From Catonia carolina (Eukaryota; Arthropoda; Insecta; Hemiptera; Achilidae): a stretch of DNA of 64,000 nucleotides. A program made the translations under genes and the position numbers. Shown here piece after piece: positions 43,259 through 52,103 of the stretch (position 1 is its first letter; each line of letters opens with the position of its first letter). Location: assembly GCA_035578175.1 (NCBI GenBank), contig JAQMRL010000008.1, positions 61,064,541-61,128,540 on the forward strand. Direction: 5' to 3'. Below the pieces are notes generated by a model. That model was not told where the DNA came from. It worked only from the letters and a program-made list of their open reading frames with translations, and searched no databases.

Positions 43259-45190
43259 CTAATTAATGGTGCCGGAACCTGATTCCACCGCACTTTCACC
43301 ACCCACGATCACTTCTTCACCCTCCGTGGTTGCCTTCCGTAGGGTTCGGACTTCTCCGGGGGCTAGCCTGTATATGACTGATAATGGCTCCGCTGGTTCT
43401 CGGTGAGTGTCTCCTTGGTCGCTGGATCTCGCTGGTTGGCTAAACCTCCTCCGGCAATACCACAGCAATGGGAGCCCTGTCACCACCGCCACGAGGCCGA
43501 TGATAGTTGGCACCACCGCCACGCTCCAAGCCACCTCCTTTGGTCGGGTCTTGCGGATTTCTTCCAAGGACCGTTGTAGCTGTTCCACCGTGCTCTCACT
43601 GACTCCATATTCGCCTGGCCACTGCACCCCACTGCTTCGAATGTGTTGAATTGCCTCTTGCACCTCTTGCTTGTCCGTTGGCTCATCAAGGGAAACGATG
43701 AGCCCGGTAACGGGAACCTGGATCCGCACAAGGCGACGCTGCAGTTTCGCCTCACTACTGCCCCTGGTATTTGGCAGGATGCGATACGTTGATGTCGTCA
43801 GACTGCAACCCTTTGCAGCCGGGATCTCACCGACTCCGCCGATCAACTGTTCCGATACTTCAACCGCGTCTCCTTGATGACATTGGGATATCAGATTTTG
43901 CTCTCCGGCGATGCTGTAGATCCACTGGTTCATAGATCCATCCCAGCTCCATATGTCCTCGTGGTTGGTCATCAAAATGGCTCTCGGGCAAACTTTCTTG
44001 GCGACTGCCATATCTCCCAGATAGAGTGAGCTCAGACAAGAGGCGTGGTGACGGTTGATGATTGGGAACACTGCAGGACATACCTGGACAGACCCCTTGC
44101 GGCATTCCTCAAGGTCCTCGGCTTGCAGCTCCGCGTATTGTTCCTGGTCGACACTCACCAAGAAGTGTGTTGAATCAGGGTTGTACCGTGTGCTAAGTCC
44201 GGTCTGCTCATCAATCACTGGAAATGTTCGCACCTGAAACAACATAAACTGCCTCCCTGCTGAGGACAGCGGTAAGTCAATTAACACTTTAATCACACCA
44301 CCAACTGCTAACGCACGAGTTTTTGCCACACGGTAATAATCGTAAATGTCTGCGGCACTAAACCCCGCGATCAAATCTAGTCCAGTGGGCAGGGAAGTTC
44401 TGACTCGCTTTACAATTTCAGTGAACTCACTAGGTGAGATTAAACCTACACTTAACTTACCAGAGGACAGCCCCTCCATCGCTAAAACTAAATTCCTTAA
44501 ATCTATAAGTCCTTTTAAAGACACTAATTCTAATTCTTGCAACATCATGGATGTATTGGCGAACACATGGACGAACCGATCTAGGTCGGACGTTTTCTTT
44601 CCGATCTCCACCAGTCGCTGCTGCAGCTTGTCGGCTTCTTCGCGCACCTGTTTTGCGAATGCCACCAACTGCCGGGAATTCTGCTCCGCACGTCGACTGA
44701 GTTGTCGCGTCAAGGTTAGATGATCATCCGTCAGATGAATCAAGTTGGCCGTTTGACTTTCCAGCACCTGTATGCTCCTCTCCACCTGTCGCATATCCTG
44801 TTCTTCTGGCGTCCCGAATAAAACCTTCAACACCCTTCCGCCTAAGTTGAACCAACCCCGTCGCACTCTCCCTTGGAGCAAAAGGTTCATCAGCGTGTGA
44901 CTCGCTTCGTACATTTCTTCCTCGATTTCTTGAACGCGGACCATGATTCTCTGTTGAGTTTCCAACCCCTTGACTTCGCTGCCGGCTTGCCATAGAATTT
45001 GGCTTACTCCACTGGTGAACTCCTTTAGTGATGCGAGTTCGCCACAGATTTCGGTCACATTGATCGATACTATCACTCTCCAATAGTCTCCGGTTAACAG
45101 AACTCCTCCCTTCTTTATGAACCACACGCCTTCTTTCTTCGCGGCATCTTGTATTGCCAGGCTCACTCCACCTGGAACGACACATACACC
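43259..45190 (-). CDS. env: Envelope glycoprotein (Env), baculovirus-F-like
   Basis: An open frame of ~640 codons with no ATG at its start: the first in-frame stop upstream is at 45191-45193, and the first Met codon is about 75 codons in. The frame contains a furin-type site R-V-R-R followed by GWFNLGG (around residue 103) and LFGTPEEQD shortly after. This resembles the cleavage and fusion-peptide region of baculovirus F and errantivirus Env proteins. A predicted coiled coil follows (about 125-195), then a Cys-rich ectodomain part (355-455). A hydrophobic anchor at about 546-570 is followed by CRRRF and a short tail. Role by family: membrane fusion and cell entry. The absent start and signal peptide imply that a spliced leader exon supplies them. 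Confidence 0.85.
   Translation of the reverse strand, partial: GVCVVPGGVSLAIQDAAKKEGVWFIKKGGVLLTGDYWRVIVSINVTEICGELASLKEFTSGVSQILWQAGSEVKGLETQQRIMVRVQEIEEEMYEASHTLMNLLLQGRVRRGWFNLGGRVLKVLFGTPEEQDMRQVERSIQVLESQTANLIHLTDDHLTLTRQLSRRAEQNSRQLVAFAKQVREEADKLQQRLVEIGKKTSDLDRFVHVFANTSMMLQELELVSLKGLIDLRNLVLAMEGLSSGKLSVGLISPSEFTEIVKRVRTSLPTGLDLIAGFSAADIYDYYRVAKTRALAVGGVIKVLIDLPLSSAGRQFMLFQVRTFPVIDEQTGLSTRYNPDSTHFLVSVDQEQYAELQAEDLEECRKGSVQVCPAVFPIINRHHASCLSSLYLGDMAVAKKVCPRAILMTNHEDIWSWDGSMNQWIYSIAGEQNLISQCHQGDAVEVSEQLIGGVGEIPAAKGCSLTTSTYRILPNTRGSSEAKLQRRLVRIQVPVTGLIVSLDEPTDKQEVQEAIQHIRSSGVQWPGEYGVSESTVEQLQRSLEEIRKTRPKEVAWSVAVVPTIIGLVAVVTGLPLLWYCRRRFSQPARSSDQGDTHREPAEPLSVIYRLAPGEVRTLRKATTEGEEVIVGGESAVESGSGTIN
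45172..45190 (-). promoter_or_regulatory. Probable env splice acceptor
   Basis: Read on the minus strand the sequence is a pyrimidine-containing GTATGTGTCGTTCCAG followed by GTGGAG, a fair 3' splice site, lying exactly where the env frame opens. A second AG (CTAATAG) is a few bases upstream and coincides with the stop codon. Env of Drosophila gypsy is made from a spliced RNA, so this use is expected by analogy. Confidence 0.5.
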
Positions 45191-45193
45191 CTA

Positions 45194-45416
45194 TTAGTTA
45201 TAAGTTTGGTCCGCACTCCTGGTATCAAGAACTTCGGGCGAGTACCGGGCGACTTCCCCTACTCGATCCAGTTCCATCGACCGATACTCCCCTGGTTCCA
45301 TCCCCCATCTGGGTACCAGAGTCTACTGTAGACTTACAATTAACCTAGTAAATTCCTACGAGCTAACTATATACATCATAGGTTTGGGGTTCCCTTCTGA
45401 AGTGTATCCTGGTCCT
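45194..45416 (-). other. Spacer between pol and env
   Basis: 223 bases without an open frame of note. On the minus strand it lies between the pol stop and the proposed env acceptor, where an intron end would be expected. Confidence 0.5.
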
Positions 45417-48400
45417 CTATTCTTGTGATCGATTCCTACTGCGCAGACTGTATGGAGACCTTTGGCTCGGCAGACGCGCCTGTGGAGATGGGCGGTACGT
45501 CGGATCCTCCCTTATTCTATCTACCGGTTCTGGTGGGCTGTCAGGTTCACCAAACACATCCTCCTCCTCAACCGCTAGAGGTCCTTCTCTTCCAGCGTCC
45601 AATCTTCCAGGGGGCAGCCTCTCCATCTCTATACCGTCTATCAGCTGATCATCTGAATCACTATCGAACTCCGCATCACTTAGTGGTCGGTATTCTAGAT
45701 CCTCCTCTTGTTCGCTTTCTTCCTCGCGTGGGGCTTCAGCCGTAGGTTGTTCCCGCCTCTCTTCGCGAGCGGGAGATGTAACACGCGTCGCCGTGGCTTC
45801 ATTGTGTCCTGGTTTCATTCGATTTACGTGTACCACCATGGTCTTCCCATCTGCCATGACCACTTCATAGTCGACCAGGGATACCCTTCTCTTGACCCTA
45901 CACGGCCCTTTCCAAGGGCGCCTGAATTTTCTTGCTAGCCCGGGGCGAATTGACGGGACAAGGACGTACACCATATCTCCGACCTCAAATTCTCGCAAAT
46001 TTTTACCTTTTTCCTGGTACCTTGCCCTGTCGCGAGCCGCTGCTATTGAATTCTTATTTGTCTGCTCGTATGCCTGCCTCAGCCGTTGGCTCAGCTGAAT
46101 AATGTGATCTTCCACGTTTACACAAACGTTATCCGGAACAGTGTAATCGAACGGCGTTACCATCTCTCTTCCATGAAGGAGGTAATACGGTGTAAAGCCT
46201 GTGGAGGTGTGTGGTACCGAGTGGTAAGCCATCAAGGCAAAGGGAACCCATTTATCCCAATCTCTCCCGTCACTCCTCACAAAGTGACTCATGCTGTCTA
46301 CTAGAGTCCGGTGTAACCTCTCCAACCTCCCGTTACACTCTGGGTGGTACGCCGTAGTTCGGAGTTTTCTTATCCTCAAGTACTTGCAGGTTTCCAGGAA
46401 GAGCTCCGAAGTAAAATTTCGCCCTTGATCGGTTAGCAGTTGTTCTGGGACCCCGTGGCGTGAGATAATTCTAGTCACAAAGGCTTCGGCTATTGTCTCA
46501 GCGGTTTGGTCGACGACGGGGATTGCTTCAGCGTAGCGAGAGAAGTGGTCCACGAAGGTTAGAAGGTACTTATTTCCCTTCCTGCTTGTAGGTAATGGTC
46601 CAACGATGTCTAAGGACACCATCTCGAAGGGGAAGGTCGGTTCGAATGCTTCCGCCAGTGGTACAGTTAACTTTGCCGGAGACTTCCGCTGCGCACATGA
46701 GTGACAACGGCGCACATATTCTTCAATTTCGGTCCACATTCGCGGCCAATAATACTTTTGCTTCACTCTCGCAAAAGTGCGTTCCGCTCCTGGGTGACCC
46801 GCCCACACCGCATCATGACAAGATTGGATGACCGACCTTCTCAGGCCCTCTGGTACAACGAGACGCCACTGCTTATCTTCGCCCTTGCCATTTCTCCAGT
46901 ACAGTAGTTCGTCCAACTTTCTGACTTCTCCCGTCCGGGGACTTAACATTAGGGTTTGGCAAAATTCATCTGTGGCCTGACCTTCTCGGATTTTCTTAAG
47001 ACTCAATTCATCAGTCACCATCGCTACCCCCATAGTGGCTCTGCTTAGCGCGTCAGCGTTAGTATGGCGCCTGCCTGGCTTATGTATGACGGTGTAATCG
47101 AATTCTGCTAATCGCAGGGCCCATCGTGTCAGTCGAGATGACGGATCCCGTAAGCTCAACATCCATTTAAGTGCCGCGTGGTCCGTTACCAACGTAAAAC
47201 TCCGCCCCAGTAGGTAACACCGAAACTGCTGTGTAGCCCAGACGACCGCCAATAACTCCCTCTCCGTGGTGGAATAATTCTTCTCGGCACTATTCAACAT
47301 TCTGCTTGCAAATGCAATCGGCCTTTCACCGTCTTCCGTATCCTGGGACAATACTGCGCCCAGTGCCGTGCCGGACGCGTCTGTCGCGAGTACAAATTGT
47401 TTTCGAAAGTCTGGGTACATCAACACCGTTTCTGAACACAGGGCATCCTTCAGGTGGCCAAAGGACTCCTCTTGTTCAGCCTTCCATTGAAACGGACTAT
47501 CCTTCTTCGTGAGTTTAGTTAGCGGGTTGGCCAGGGCTGCAAAATTTGGCACAAATCTGCGGTAATAGCCTGCGAGACCTAGAAATCCTCTGACTTCCCG
47601 CACGTTTTTCGGAGCCGGGAAGTTCTTCACCGCCTCGACCTTGCCTGGATCGGGCTTCACACCAGCCGACGTCACTACATGACCTAGGTAGTTCACACGG
47701 TCCCGAGCGAACTCACATTTCTCCAAGTTAACCTTCAGGTTGGCTTCCTTAAATATTTGCAGCACTCGTTTCAGTCGCTCCGCATGTTGGTGAATATCCC
47801 TGCTGAAAATCACGACGTCATCAAGGTAGACCAGGCACTCTACGCCTAGTACGTCGGCCAATAAATTATCCATCATCCTTTGGAAAGTCGCGGGAGCTCC
47901 AGTCAAACCAAACGCCATGCGCTGGTATTCGAAGTGGCCACCTACAGTTGTGAAGGCCGTCTTCTCTCGATCCTCCTCGGCGATTGGTATCTGCCAATAC
48001 CCACTGTGTAAGTCCAAGGTGGTAAAGTACCGACTTTGTCCCAAATGTTCGAGGGTCTCTTGTATAAGGGGCAACGGGTACGCATCAGCTCGCGTCACTT
48101 CATTCAAGGCTCTAAAATCAGTACAGAAACGATATTTAACACTTCCATCTGGTGTTTTCTTACGCACCAGCACCACCGGAGCAGACCACGGGCTCGTCGA
48201 AGGTACAATAACACCCTTGTCCAACATGTCAGCTAAGTGTTCCTCTACTACTGGACGTAGATGATACGGGACACGGTAAGGCCGCTTGGCAATTGGCCTC
48301 TCTTCTGTGGTATGAATCCTATGTTGGACTCCGACCTTGCATCCCTCTCGACTTGGCTCCTCGAATACAGACGCGTAGTCTTGTAGTACCCGCCGTAACA

Positions 48401-49568
48401 CCATACCATCTTCCTGTCCAAGATGACTCAACTTCTCGGTGAATACCTCCCTTGCTCCCTCATTAGTTGCAGTCTCTGTCTGGTGACCAGTTACTGCTGA
48501 TACTCCTAAAACCTCGGCGACTCCCAATATTTGATTTTTCTGCAATACCATACCCTTCGCTGCCGTATTGATGACTCGAACCCGAACTCGGTCCCTTCTT
48601 ACATTGTCCACACTGCGCCCCACTCGCACCCCCCATTGTTGATTCACTGGTTCTGTTAACACGGTTTCATCCTCGGCCAGACCAGAGACCTTAGCCTCTA
48701 GCAGCAGCTCCGAATAAGCGGGTAGTTCCACCCTACTAACTGTCCTCACATTCAACACCTGGGCTCTGGTCGTCTCCTCTTCCCTTTGGCCTCTTTCACG
48801 GCTGCCACTTAGCGCACGCCGCGTATTTCCTATCCGACCCTCACCAGGGTGTCGTGCGCTATACGCACTCTTCCGCCATTCTTCCGTAGTTCGACTCTCG
48901 TCCTCCATTGCATTCTCCGCATGACCATGGCCTTCCTTGGAACACGCCATCACTCTCGTCACCCCGCTGAAACGTATTTGACCGTTCCCCGTATCAATTA
49001 CCGCTTTTAACTTTCTCAAGAGGTCTAGCCCCATAAGTCCCTCTCTTTCAGACTCGATTGCAGCAATCACGAATTTATGACGCACTCTTAAGTGGGCCAC
49101 TTCACACTGTAACTCCTGCACTCCCACGACGCCCAGTCTTGCACCTGTAACACCCTTGGCTACCATTTGGACTCGTTCGATTTCTACCCCCGGAACAGCC
49201 TCCCTAAGGATGGACATTTCTGCCCCGGTATCCACTAACAACCTTCTTTCCATCCCCTGCAGGACAGTGGTCACAATCAGGCCACCTCCTTCCGATACAA
49301 CATTTGGAATCCACGTGTGCCCCTGACTTACGGGCTCGGCAGCGGGGCAGTCGCTGAGCCGTTCTCGTTTGGGTTGGCCGCGGCCACCGCACTCGTAATC
49401 ATGGGCGTTTTCTTTTCTCCATTCTCGCTTCGTCGCGTAGAGAATCTCTTTGGACAACGGGCAGCAAAATGGCCGATCTCTCCACAAACGTAGCACGCGC
49501 GCCCTTGGGCTGGGTGTAGAACCCCCTGGGGGATTCCTGCTCTCCAATTGTTGTTCGCACGGCCCGTC
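45417..49568 (-). CDS. pol: Pol polyprotein: protease, RT, RNase H, integrase
   Basis: The frame opens after a stop at 49569-49571 and runs ~1380 codons in the -1 frame relative to gag, overlapping it by 241 bases. Residues below count from 49547. Protease active site LLVDTGAEMS (Asp106). RT: LDLHSGYWQI (Asp512) and YLDD (Asp576/577). RNase H: ATDAS (Asp723), TERELLAV (Glu763), TDHAAL (Asp789) and NADALSR (Asp832). Integrase: HHCC finger (His911, His918, Cys948, Cys951), DDE residues Asp980, Asp1040 and Glu1076 with 35 residues between the last two, and a WKGP module at 1212-1215. After this comes an acidic tail ending YSLRSRNRSQE. All catalytic residues are intact. Expression is presumed by -1 frameshifting from gag. 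No canonical slippery heptamer is obvious in the overlap. Confidence 0.95.
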   Translation of the reverse strand, partial: DGPCEQQLESRNPPGGSTPSPRARVLRLWRDRPFCCPLSKEILYATKREWRKENAHDYECGGRGQPKRERLSDCPAAEPVSQGHTWIPNVVSEGGGLIVTTVLQGMERRLLVDTGAEMSILREAVPGVEIERVQMVAKGVTGARLGVVGVQELQCEVAHLRVRHKFVIAAIESEREGLMGLDLLRKLKAVIDTGNGQIRFSGVTRVMACSKEGHGHAENAMEDESRTTEEWRKSAYSARHPGEGRIGNTRRALSGSRERGQREEETTRAQVLNVRTVSRVELPAYSELLLEAKVSGLAEDETVLTEPVNQQWGVRVGRSVDNVRRDRVRVRVINTAAKGMVLQKNQILGVAEVLGVSAVTGHQTETATNEGAREVFTEKLSHLGQEDGMVLRRVLQDYASVFEEPSREGCKVGVQHRIHTTEERPIAKRPYRVPYHLRPVVEEHLADMLDKGVIVPSTSPWSAPVVLVRKKTPDGSVKYRFCTDFRALNEVTRADAYPLPLIQETLEHLGQSRYFTTLDLHSGYWQIPIAEEDREKTAFTTVGGHFEYQRMAFGLTGAPATFQRMMDNLLADVLGVECLVYLDDVVIFSRDIHQHAERLKRVLQIFKEANLKVNLEKCEFARDRVNYLGHVVTSAGVKPDPGKVEAVKNFPAPKNVREVRGFLGLAGYYRRFVPNFAALANPLTKLTKKDSPFQWKAEQEESFGHLKDALCSETVLMYPDFRKQFVLATDASGTALGAVLSQDTEDGERPIAFASRMLNSAEKNYSTTERELLAVVWATQQFRCYLLGRSFTLVTDHAALKWMLSLRDPSSRLTRWALRLAEFDYTVIHKPGRRHTNADALSRATMGVAMVTDELSLKKIREGQATDEFCQTLMLSPRTGEVRKLDELLYWRNGKGEDKQWRLVVPEGLRRSVIQSCHDAVWAGHPGAERTFARVKQKYYWPRMWTEIEEYVRRCHSCAQRKSPAKLTVPLAEAFEPTFPFEMVSLDIVGPLPTSRKGNKYLLTFVDHFSRYAEAIPVVDQTAETIAEAFVTRIISRHGVPEQLLTDQGRNFTSELFLETCKYLRIRKLRTTAYHPECNGRLERLHRTLVDSMSHFVRSDGRDWDKWVPFALMAYHSVPHTSTGFTPYYLLHGREMVTPFDYTVPDNVCVNVEDHIIQLSQRLRQAYEQTNKNSIAAARDRARYQEKGKNLREFEVGDMVYVLVPSIRPGLARKFRRPWKGPCRVKRRVSLVDYEVVMADGKTMVVHVNRMKPGHNEATATRVTSPAREERREQPTAEAPREEESEQEEDLEYRPLSDAEFDSDSDDQLIDGIEMERLPPGRLDAGREGPLAVEEEDVFGEPDSPPEPVDRIREDPTYRPSPQARLPSQRSPYSLRSRNRSQE
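49328..49568 (-). promoter_or_regulatory. gag-pol overlap, -1 frameshift window
   Basis: Gag codons begin at positions congruent to 1 modulo 3 and pol codons to 2, so pol is reached by a -1 shift on the minus strand. Candidate slip stretches are GGAGAAAAGAAAACG (around 49410) and CAGGGGGTT (around 49527), but neither is a canonical X-XXY-YYZ heptamer in the gag frame. Confidence 0.55.
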
Positions 49569-50458
49569 TCATTCGTCCGTCGCGGTCTCCTACAGTCACG
49601 AGCGTAGTGACCAATCCTTCCACATGAAAAACAAGAGCCTTGAATAGGAGCCGAACCTCGAACTTGAGCTACAGCGTCTACCGTCGCCCCTGGCTCTGGA
49701 TCGGATAGCCCTAACACACTCGCCCCGAACACCTCTCTCGTTCGCTTCTGTGTTTCTTGAACCTGCTCGACCCGCTCGGCCACCTTGATCGCTTCTTCTA
49801 AGTCCTTTGGTGGATAGATCTGTAGGGTAGTGGCTGCTGTACTCGACAGTCCCCGAACATAGGCTGACAGCAAGGTCCGTTCCATCTGGGACCGCGCCCA
49901 TTCGGCGACGTGGGGGTCAGTAGGCTGTGGCATGGCCTGCCGTCCCAAAATTCTACAACGATCCGCGAAAGCCCTCGCTTTCTCGTTGGTCCCTTGTTTG
50001 ACGGTATTCAGTGCGAGCAAATGCCGTTCCGGATCGCGTTCTCCTTCAAACCGATTTCGCAGGATTTCCGTGAACCGTGCAAACGTGGCATGGTCGGAAT
50101 TCAACTCGGGATATGCATCTAAGCAAGCTGCCGCTGCTCCTGTAACCTTCAACCTACAAATAGTTTTCCTATCGGCGTCGTCCCAATTCCCGGTTTTAGC
50201 AACTAACTCAAGATTTCTCAAAAATTCGTCCACCGTAGGGCCACCTCCTTCACCAGACCATGGCTTAATCAAAGACTGAAGGCCCAAATCCTTCCTCACC
50301 CGCGCAGGACTCCGCTCTCTCTGTCCTAAACGCAGCGCTGCTAGTTCGGCAGCTAACTGAGCCGATTCCGCTTCCACTCTGGCTTTGTATGTCGCGAGTT
50401 CTTCGTTCGCCCTCCGGAGCTCCTGAATCTCCTGCTCGACGGTTAATGGTACAGCCAT
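49328..50458 (-). CDS. gag: Gag polyprotein with two CCHC zinc knuckles
   Basis: 376 codons starting at the ATG at 50456-50458; the frame extends seven codons upstream through a GTG but no earlier ATG exists, and the ATG is 13 bases after the primer-binding site. The N-terminus has a heptad-rich segment (EQEIQELRRANEEL), then a capsid-like central part (GLQSLIKPWSGEG, then EFLRNLELV, a typical Ty3/gypsy Gag opening, and YVRGL). Two nucleocapsid knuckles follow at about residues 276-289 (CFSCGRIGHYARDC) and 322-335 (CYVCGEIGHFAARC), both CX2CX4HX4C. It packages genomic RNA and forms the particle. The last ~80 codons overlap pol. Confidence 0.93.
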   Translation of the reverse strand: MAVPLTVEQEIQELRRANEELATYKARVEAESAQLAAELAALRLGQRERSPARVRKDLGLQSLIKPWSGEGGGPTVDEFLRNLELVAKTGNWDDADRKTICRLKVTGAAAACLDAYPELNSDHATFARFTEILRNRFEGERDPERHLLALNTVKQGTNEKARAFADRCRILGRQAMPQPTDPHVAEWARSQMERTLLSAYVRGLSSTAATTLQIYPPKDLEEAIKVAERVEQVQETQKRTREVFGASVLGLSDPEPGATVDAVAQVRGSAPIQGSCFSCGRIGHYARDCRRPRRTNETGRANNNWRAGIPQGVLHPAQGRACYVCGEIGHFAARCPKRFSTRRSENGEKKTPMITSAVAAANPNENGSATAPLPSP

Positions 50459-50470
50459 TATTGCAGCTGT

Positions 50471-50488
50471 ACCCCACACCTGACACCA
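50471..50488 (-). promoter_or_regulatory. Primer-binding site
   Basis: On the minus strand, two bases after the 5' LTR, TGGTGTCAGGTGTGGGGT begins with the TGG that pairs with the CCA end of a tRNA. TGGTGTCAG fits leucine tRNAs, whose 3' ends read ..CUGACACCA. Assignment from memory of tRNA ends, not from a search. Confidence 0.75.
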
Positions 50489-50490
50489 GT

Positions 50491-51622
50491 TGTAAGCCTC
50501 GCCGGAGTGGAATGAGGTGGAAGCGGATGTGTGAAATAAAATACGCTCCTCAGTATATTAATTAAAAATTTAATTATTTAAAAAGAAAAACAAATTGGTC
50601 CAGGACCCCCTTTCTCTTACTACTAAGCGGCGTCCCAATACTACGCTTCACAGGATCTTTTAATTACAGGTTTAATTATTTAAAATTTAATAAAAATTGG
50701 TCCAGGACCCCCTTTTTCTTACTACTAAGTGGCGTCCCAATACTACGCTTCACAGGATTCTTTTTGTTACAAATTTAATTATTTAAAATTTAATAAAATA
50801 ATAAAATTGGTCTAGGACCTCCCTTAATTGACTACCTAATGTAACCTTTACTCCCCATCTAAACTTAACCTATTACCACTTACAGACTATATGTCGATCG
50901 TGCATATTCCGGAAAGGGCTGCCGGCACAGATACTTCAAACCTCAGAGGGAGGTCCGCCTAAATTAGTGCCTTGGGCGCTTTTACCGCCATTTCCGGAAG
51001 ACCACTGCAGGATCGACCTCTTAAATACTAAGTACATAATCGCTAAGTACGGGGCGAGTCAGAATTCCAGGATATCCCACTAACATCTATATAATATAAC
51101 CAGACTCACCCATCTGGCAAGCCACGACGACCAACATCACCAACCCGAAATGAGCGATCACCCTCATTCCACCAAATGAGCACCGGACAAAAAATATTCT
51201 CACAATCCACTCAATAAAATAGAACTAAACTCATGAATTACACTAATTCGGTCCCACACGGACGCGGCATACAATGTATCACACATTACACATTACACAT
51301 AAAAAATTATATTTTAATTTATATTTCAATTACTGCATTGCATTAACTTTTATCGAGTCCCGTTTCGTATGAGAGTACAATACTGACTGGCCACGTCTCG
51401 CCGTCCAGCTGAGCCGATCGGCGGGGAGGCGCACTCCTCCTCCCCCCTCACCCCTCGCCGCACGGCTCAGCGGGTGCAACACGAGACGAAGTTGCAATTT
51501 CCTAGAATTCTGACCGCTGTGTATATTTTACAAAGACAATGTATTAATTCTAATATTAATAGAAAAAAGAAATATCTCTCGTTCTTTTTATAATTATTCC
51601 TTCTCAATCTCACTATATTACA
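50491..51622 (-). repeat. 5' LTR
   Basis: The promoter-side LTR of the provirus, 1132 bases, differing from the 3' LTR at one base by eye. Transcription should start inside it and run towards lower coordinates. No TATA box was called. The GC-rich segment (51406-51480) lies in the minus-strand upstream third of the LTR. Confidence 0.95.
50594..50826. repeat. Tandem units inside the 5' LTR
   Basis: The same 2.x copies of ~105 bases as at 42188-42420, in identical form. Identity between LTRs across this unstable block supports a very recent insertion. Confidence 0.85.
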
Positions 51623-51687
51623 AGTCATATAACTGACTGACTATGATCAGAAATAGAACTATTTTTTGTAGCTCTGGGACTAACAGA

Positions 51688-52049
51688 CGTTAAAAAAGGC
51701 AAATATCAGGAGAATAGATGCGTTTGAGGTTTGGTTGTACAGGCGAAAGAGACAGTTGGGGAGAATAGGATCAGAAAAGGAGCTTGTTTACATCATCCAA
51801 AAAATGAAAATGGAATATCTGGGTCACATTACGCGTGGATCAAGATATGAAATCCTTCGCTTGATAATACAAGGCAAGATTCAAGGGAAGAGAGATGTGG
51901 AAAGAAGAAGAATTTATTGGTGGAAGAATTTTCGCGACTGGTTTCATTGTACTTCAGCGGAGCTGTTCAGAGCTGCGGTATCCAAAGGCCGAATAACCAT
52001 CATGACTGCCAACCTCCAATCGGAGAGGGCACGTTAAGAAGAAGAAGGA
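51688..52049 (+). mobile_element. 5'-truncated LINE with 9 bp target duplication
   Basis: 362 bases flanked by ACTAACAGA at 51679-51687 and 52050-52058. It ends in an (AAG)-rich stretch, AAGAAGAAGG. Severe 5' truncation plus a short duplication is classic target-primed reverse transcription. Confidence 0.85.
51707..52036 (+). pseudogene. LINE ORF2 C-terminus, single intact frame
   Basis: One open frame reads RRIDAFEVWLYRRKRQLGRI, then LGHITRGSRYEILRLIIQGK, GKRDVERRRIYWWKNFRDWF and LFRAAVSKGRITIMTANLQS, ending in TAA at 52034-52036. This is the familiar 'KRI.AFE.W.YRR......N.EVL......Y.GHI.R...Y.LL.LI.QGKI.GKR..GRR...WL.NLR.WF......LFR.A..K...A.M.AN' C-terminus of arthropod LINEs. About 115 codons survive and none is broken, so the insertion is fairly young, but the RT and endonuclease are lost. 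Compare the decayed relative at 24790-25290. Confidence 0.85.
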
Positions 52050-52103
52050 ACTAACAGATAGAGAGCAAGGAATTAAACATCCCACCTATCTGTTAGTGGC
52101 AAA

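Larger units (their letters stand above)
42085..51622 (-). mobile_element. Ty3/gypsy-type endogenous retrovirus, 9.54 kb
   Basis: A complete provirus on the minus strand, in order: 5' LTR (50491-51622), primer-binding site, gag, pol, env, polypurine tract, 3' LTR (42085-43216). The LTRs are 1132 bases each, begin TGTAA and end TTACA, and differ at one position by my reading. gag, pol and env are open throughout. It has inserted into a family A repeat with a 4 bp duplication. The possession of env puts it among the errantivirus-like Metaviridae that can be infectious in insects, by family knowledge. Its clade within Ty3/gypsy was not determined. Confidence 0.95.
51623..52103 (-). repeat. Family A repeat, right part of the interrupted copy
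   Basis: It starts with the second AGTC duplication and CATATAACTGACTGACTATG, continues to CTCTGGGACTAACAGA (51687), is broken by a LINE tail, and resumes at 52050 as ACTAACAGATAGAGAGCAAGG to CCCACCTATCTGTTAGTGGC. With 41993-42084 it reconstitutes a single minus-strand family A copy hit by two later insertions. Confidence 0.85.

Noticed and set aside
44724..45185. 153-codon minus-strand frame overlapping the 5' part of env
   Set aside because: Alternative frame of the env region, arginine- and serine-rich with no motif; the coiled coil, furin site and anchor are in the other frame.
47917..48264. Plus-strand frames across the provirus (for example 115 codons here)
   Set aside because: They are shadows of pol, gag and env on the opposite strand and lack independent support.
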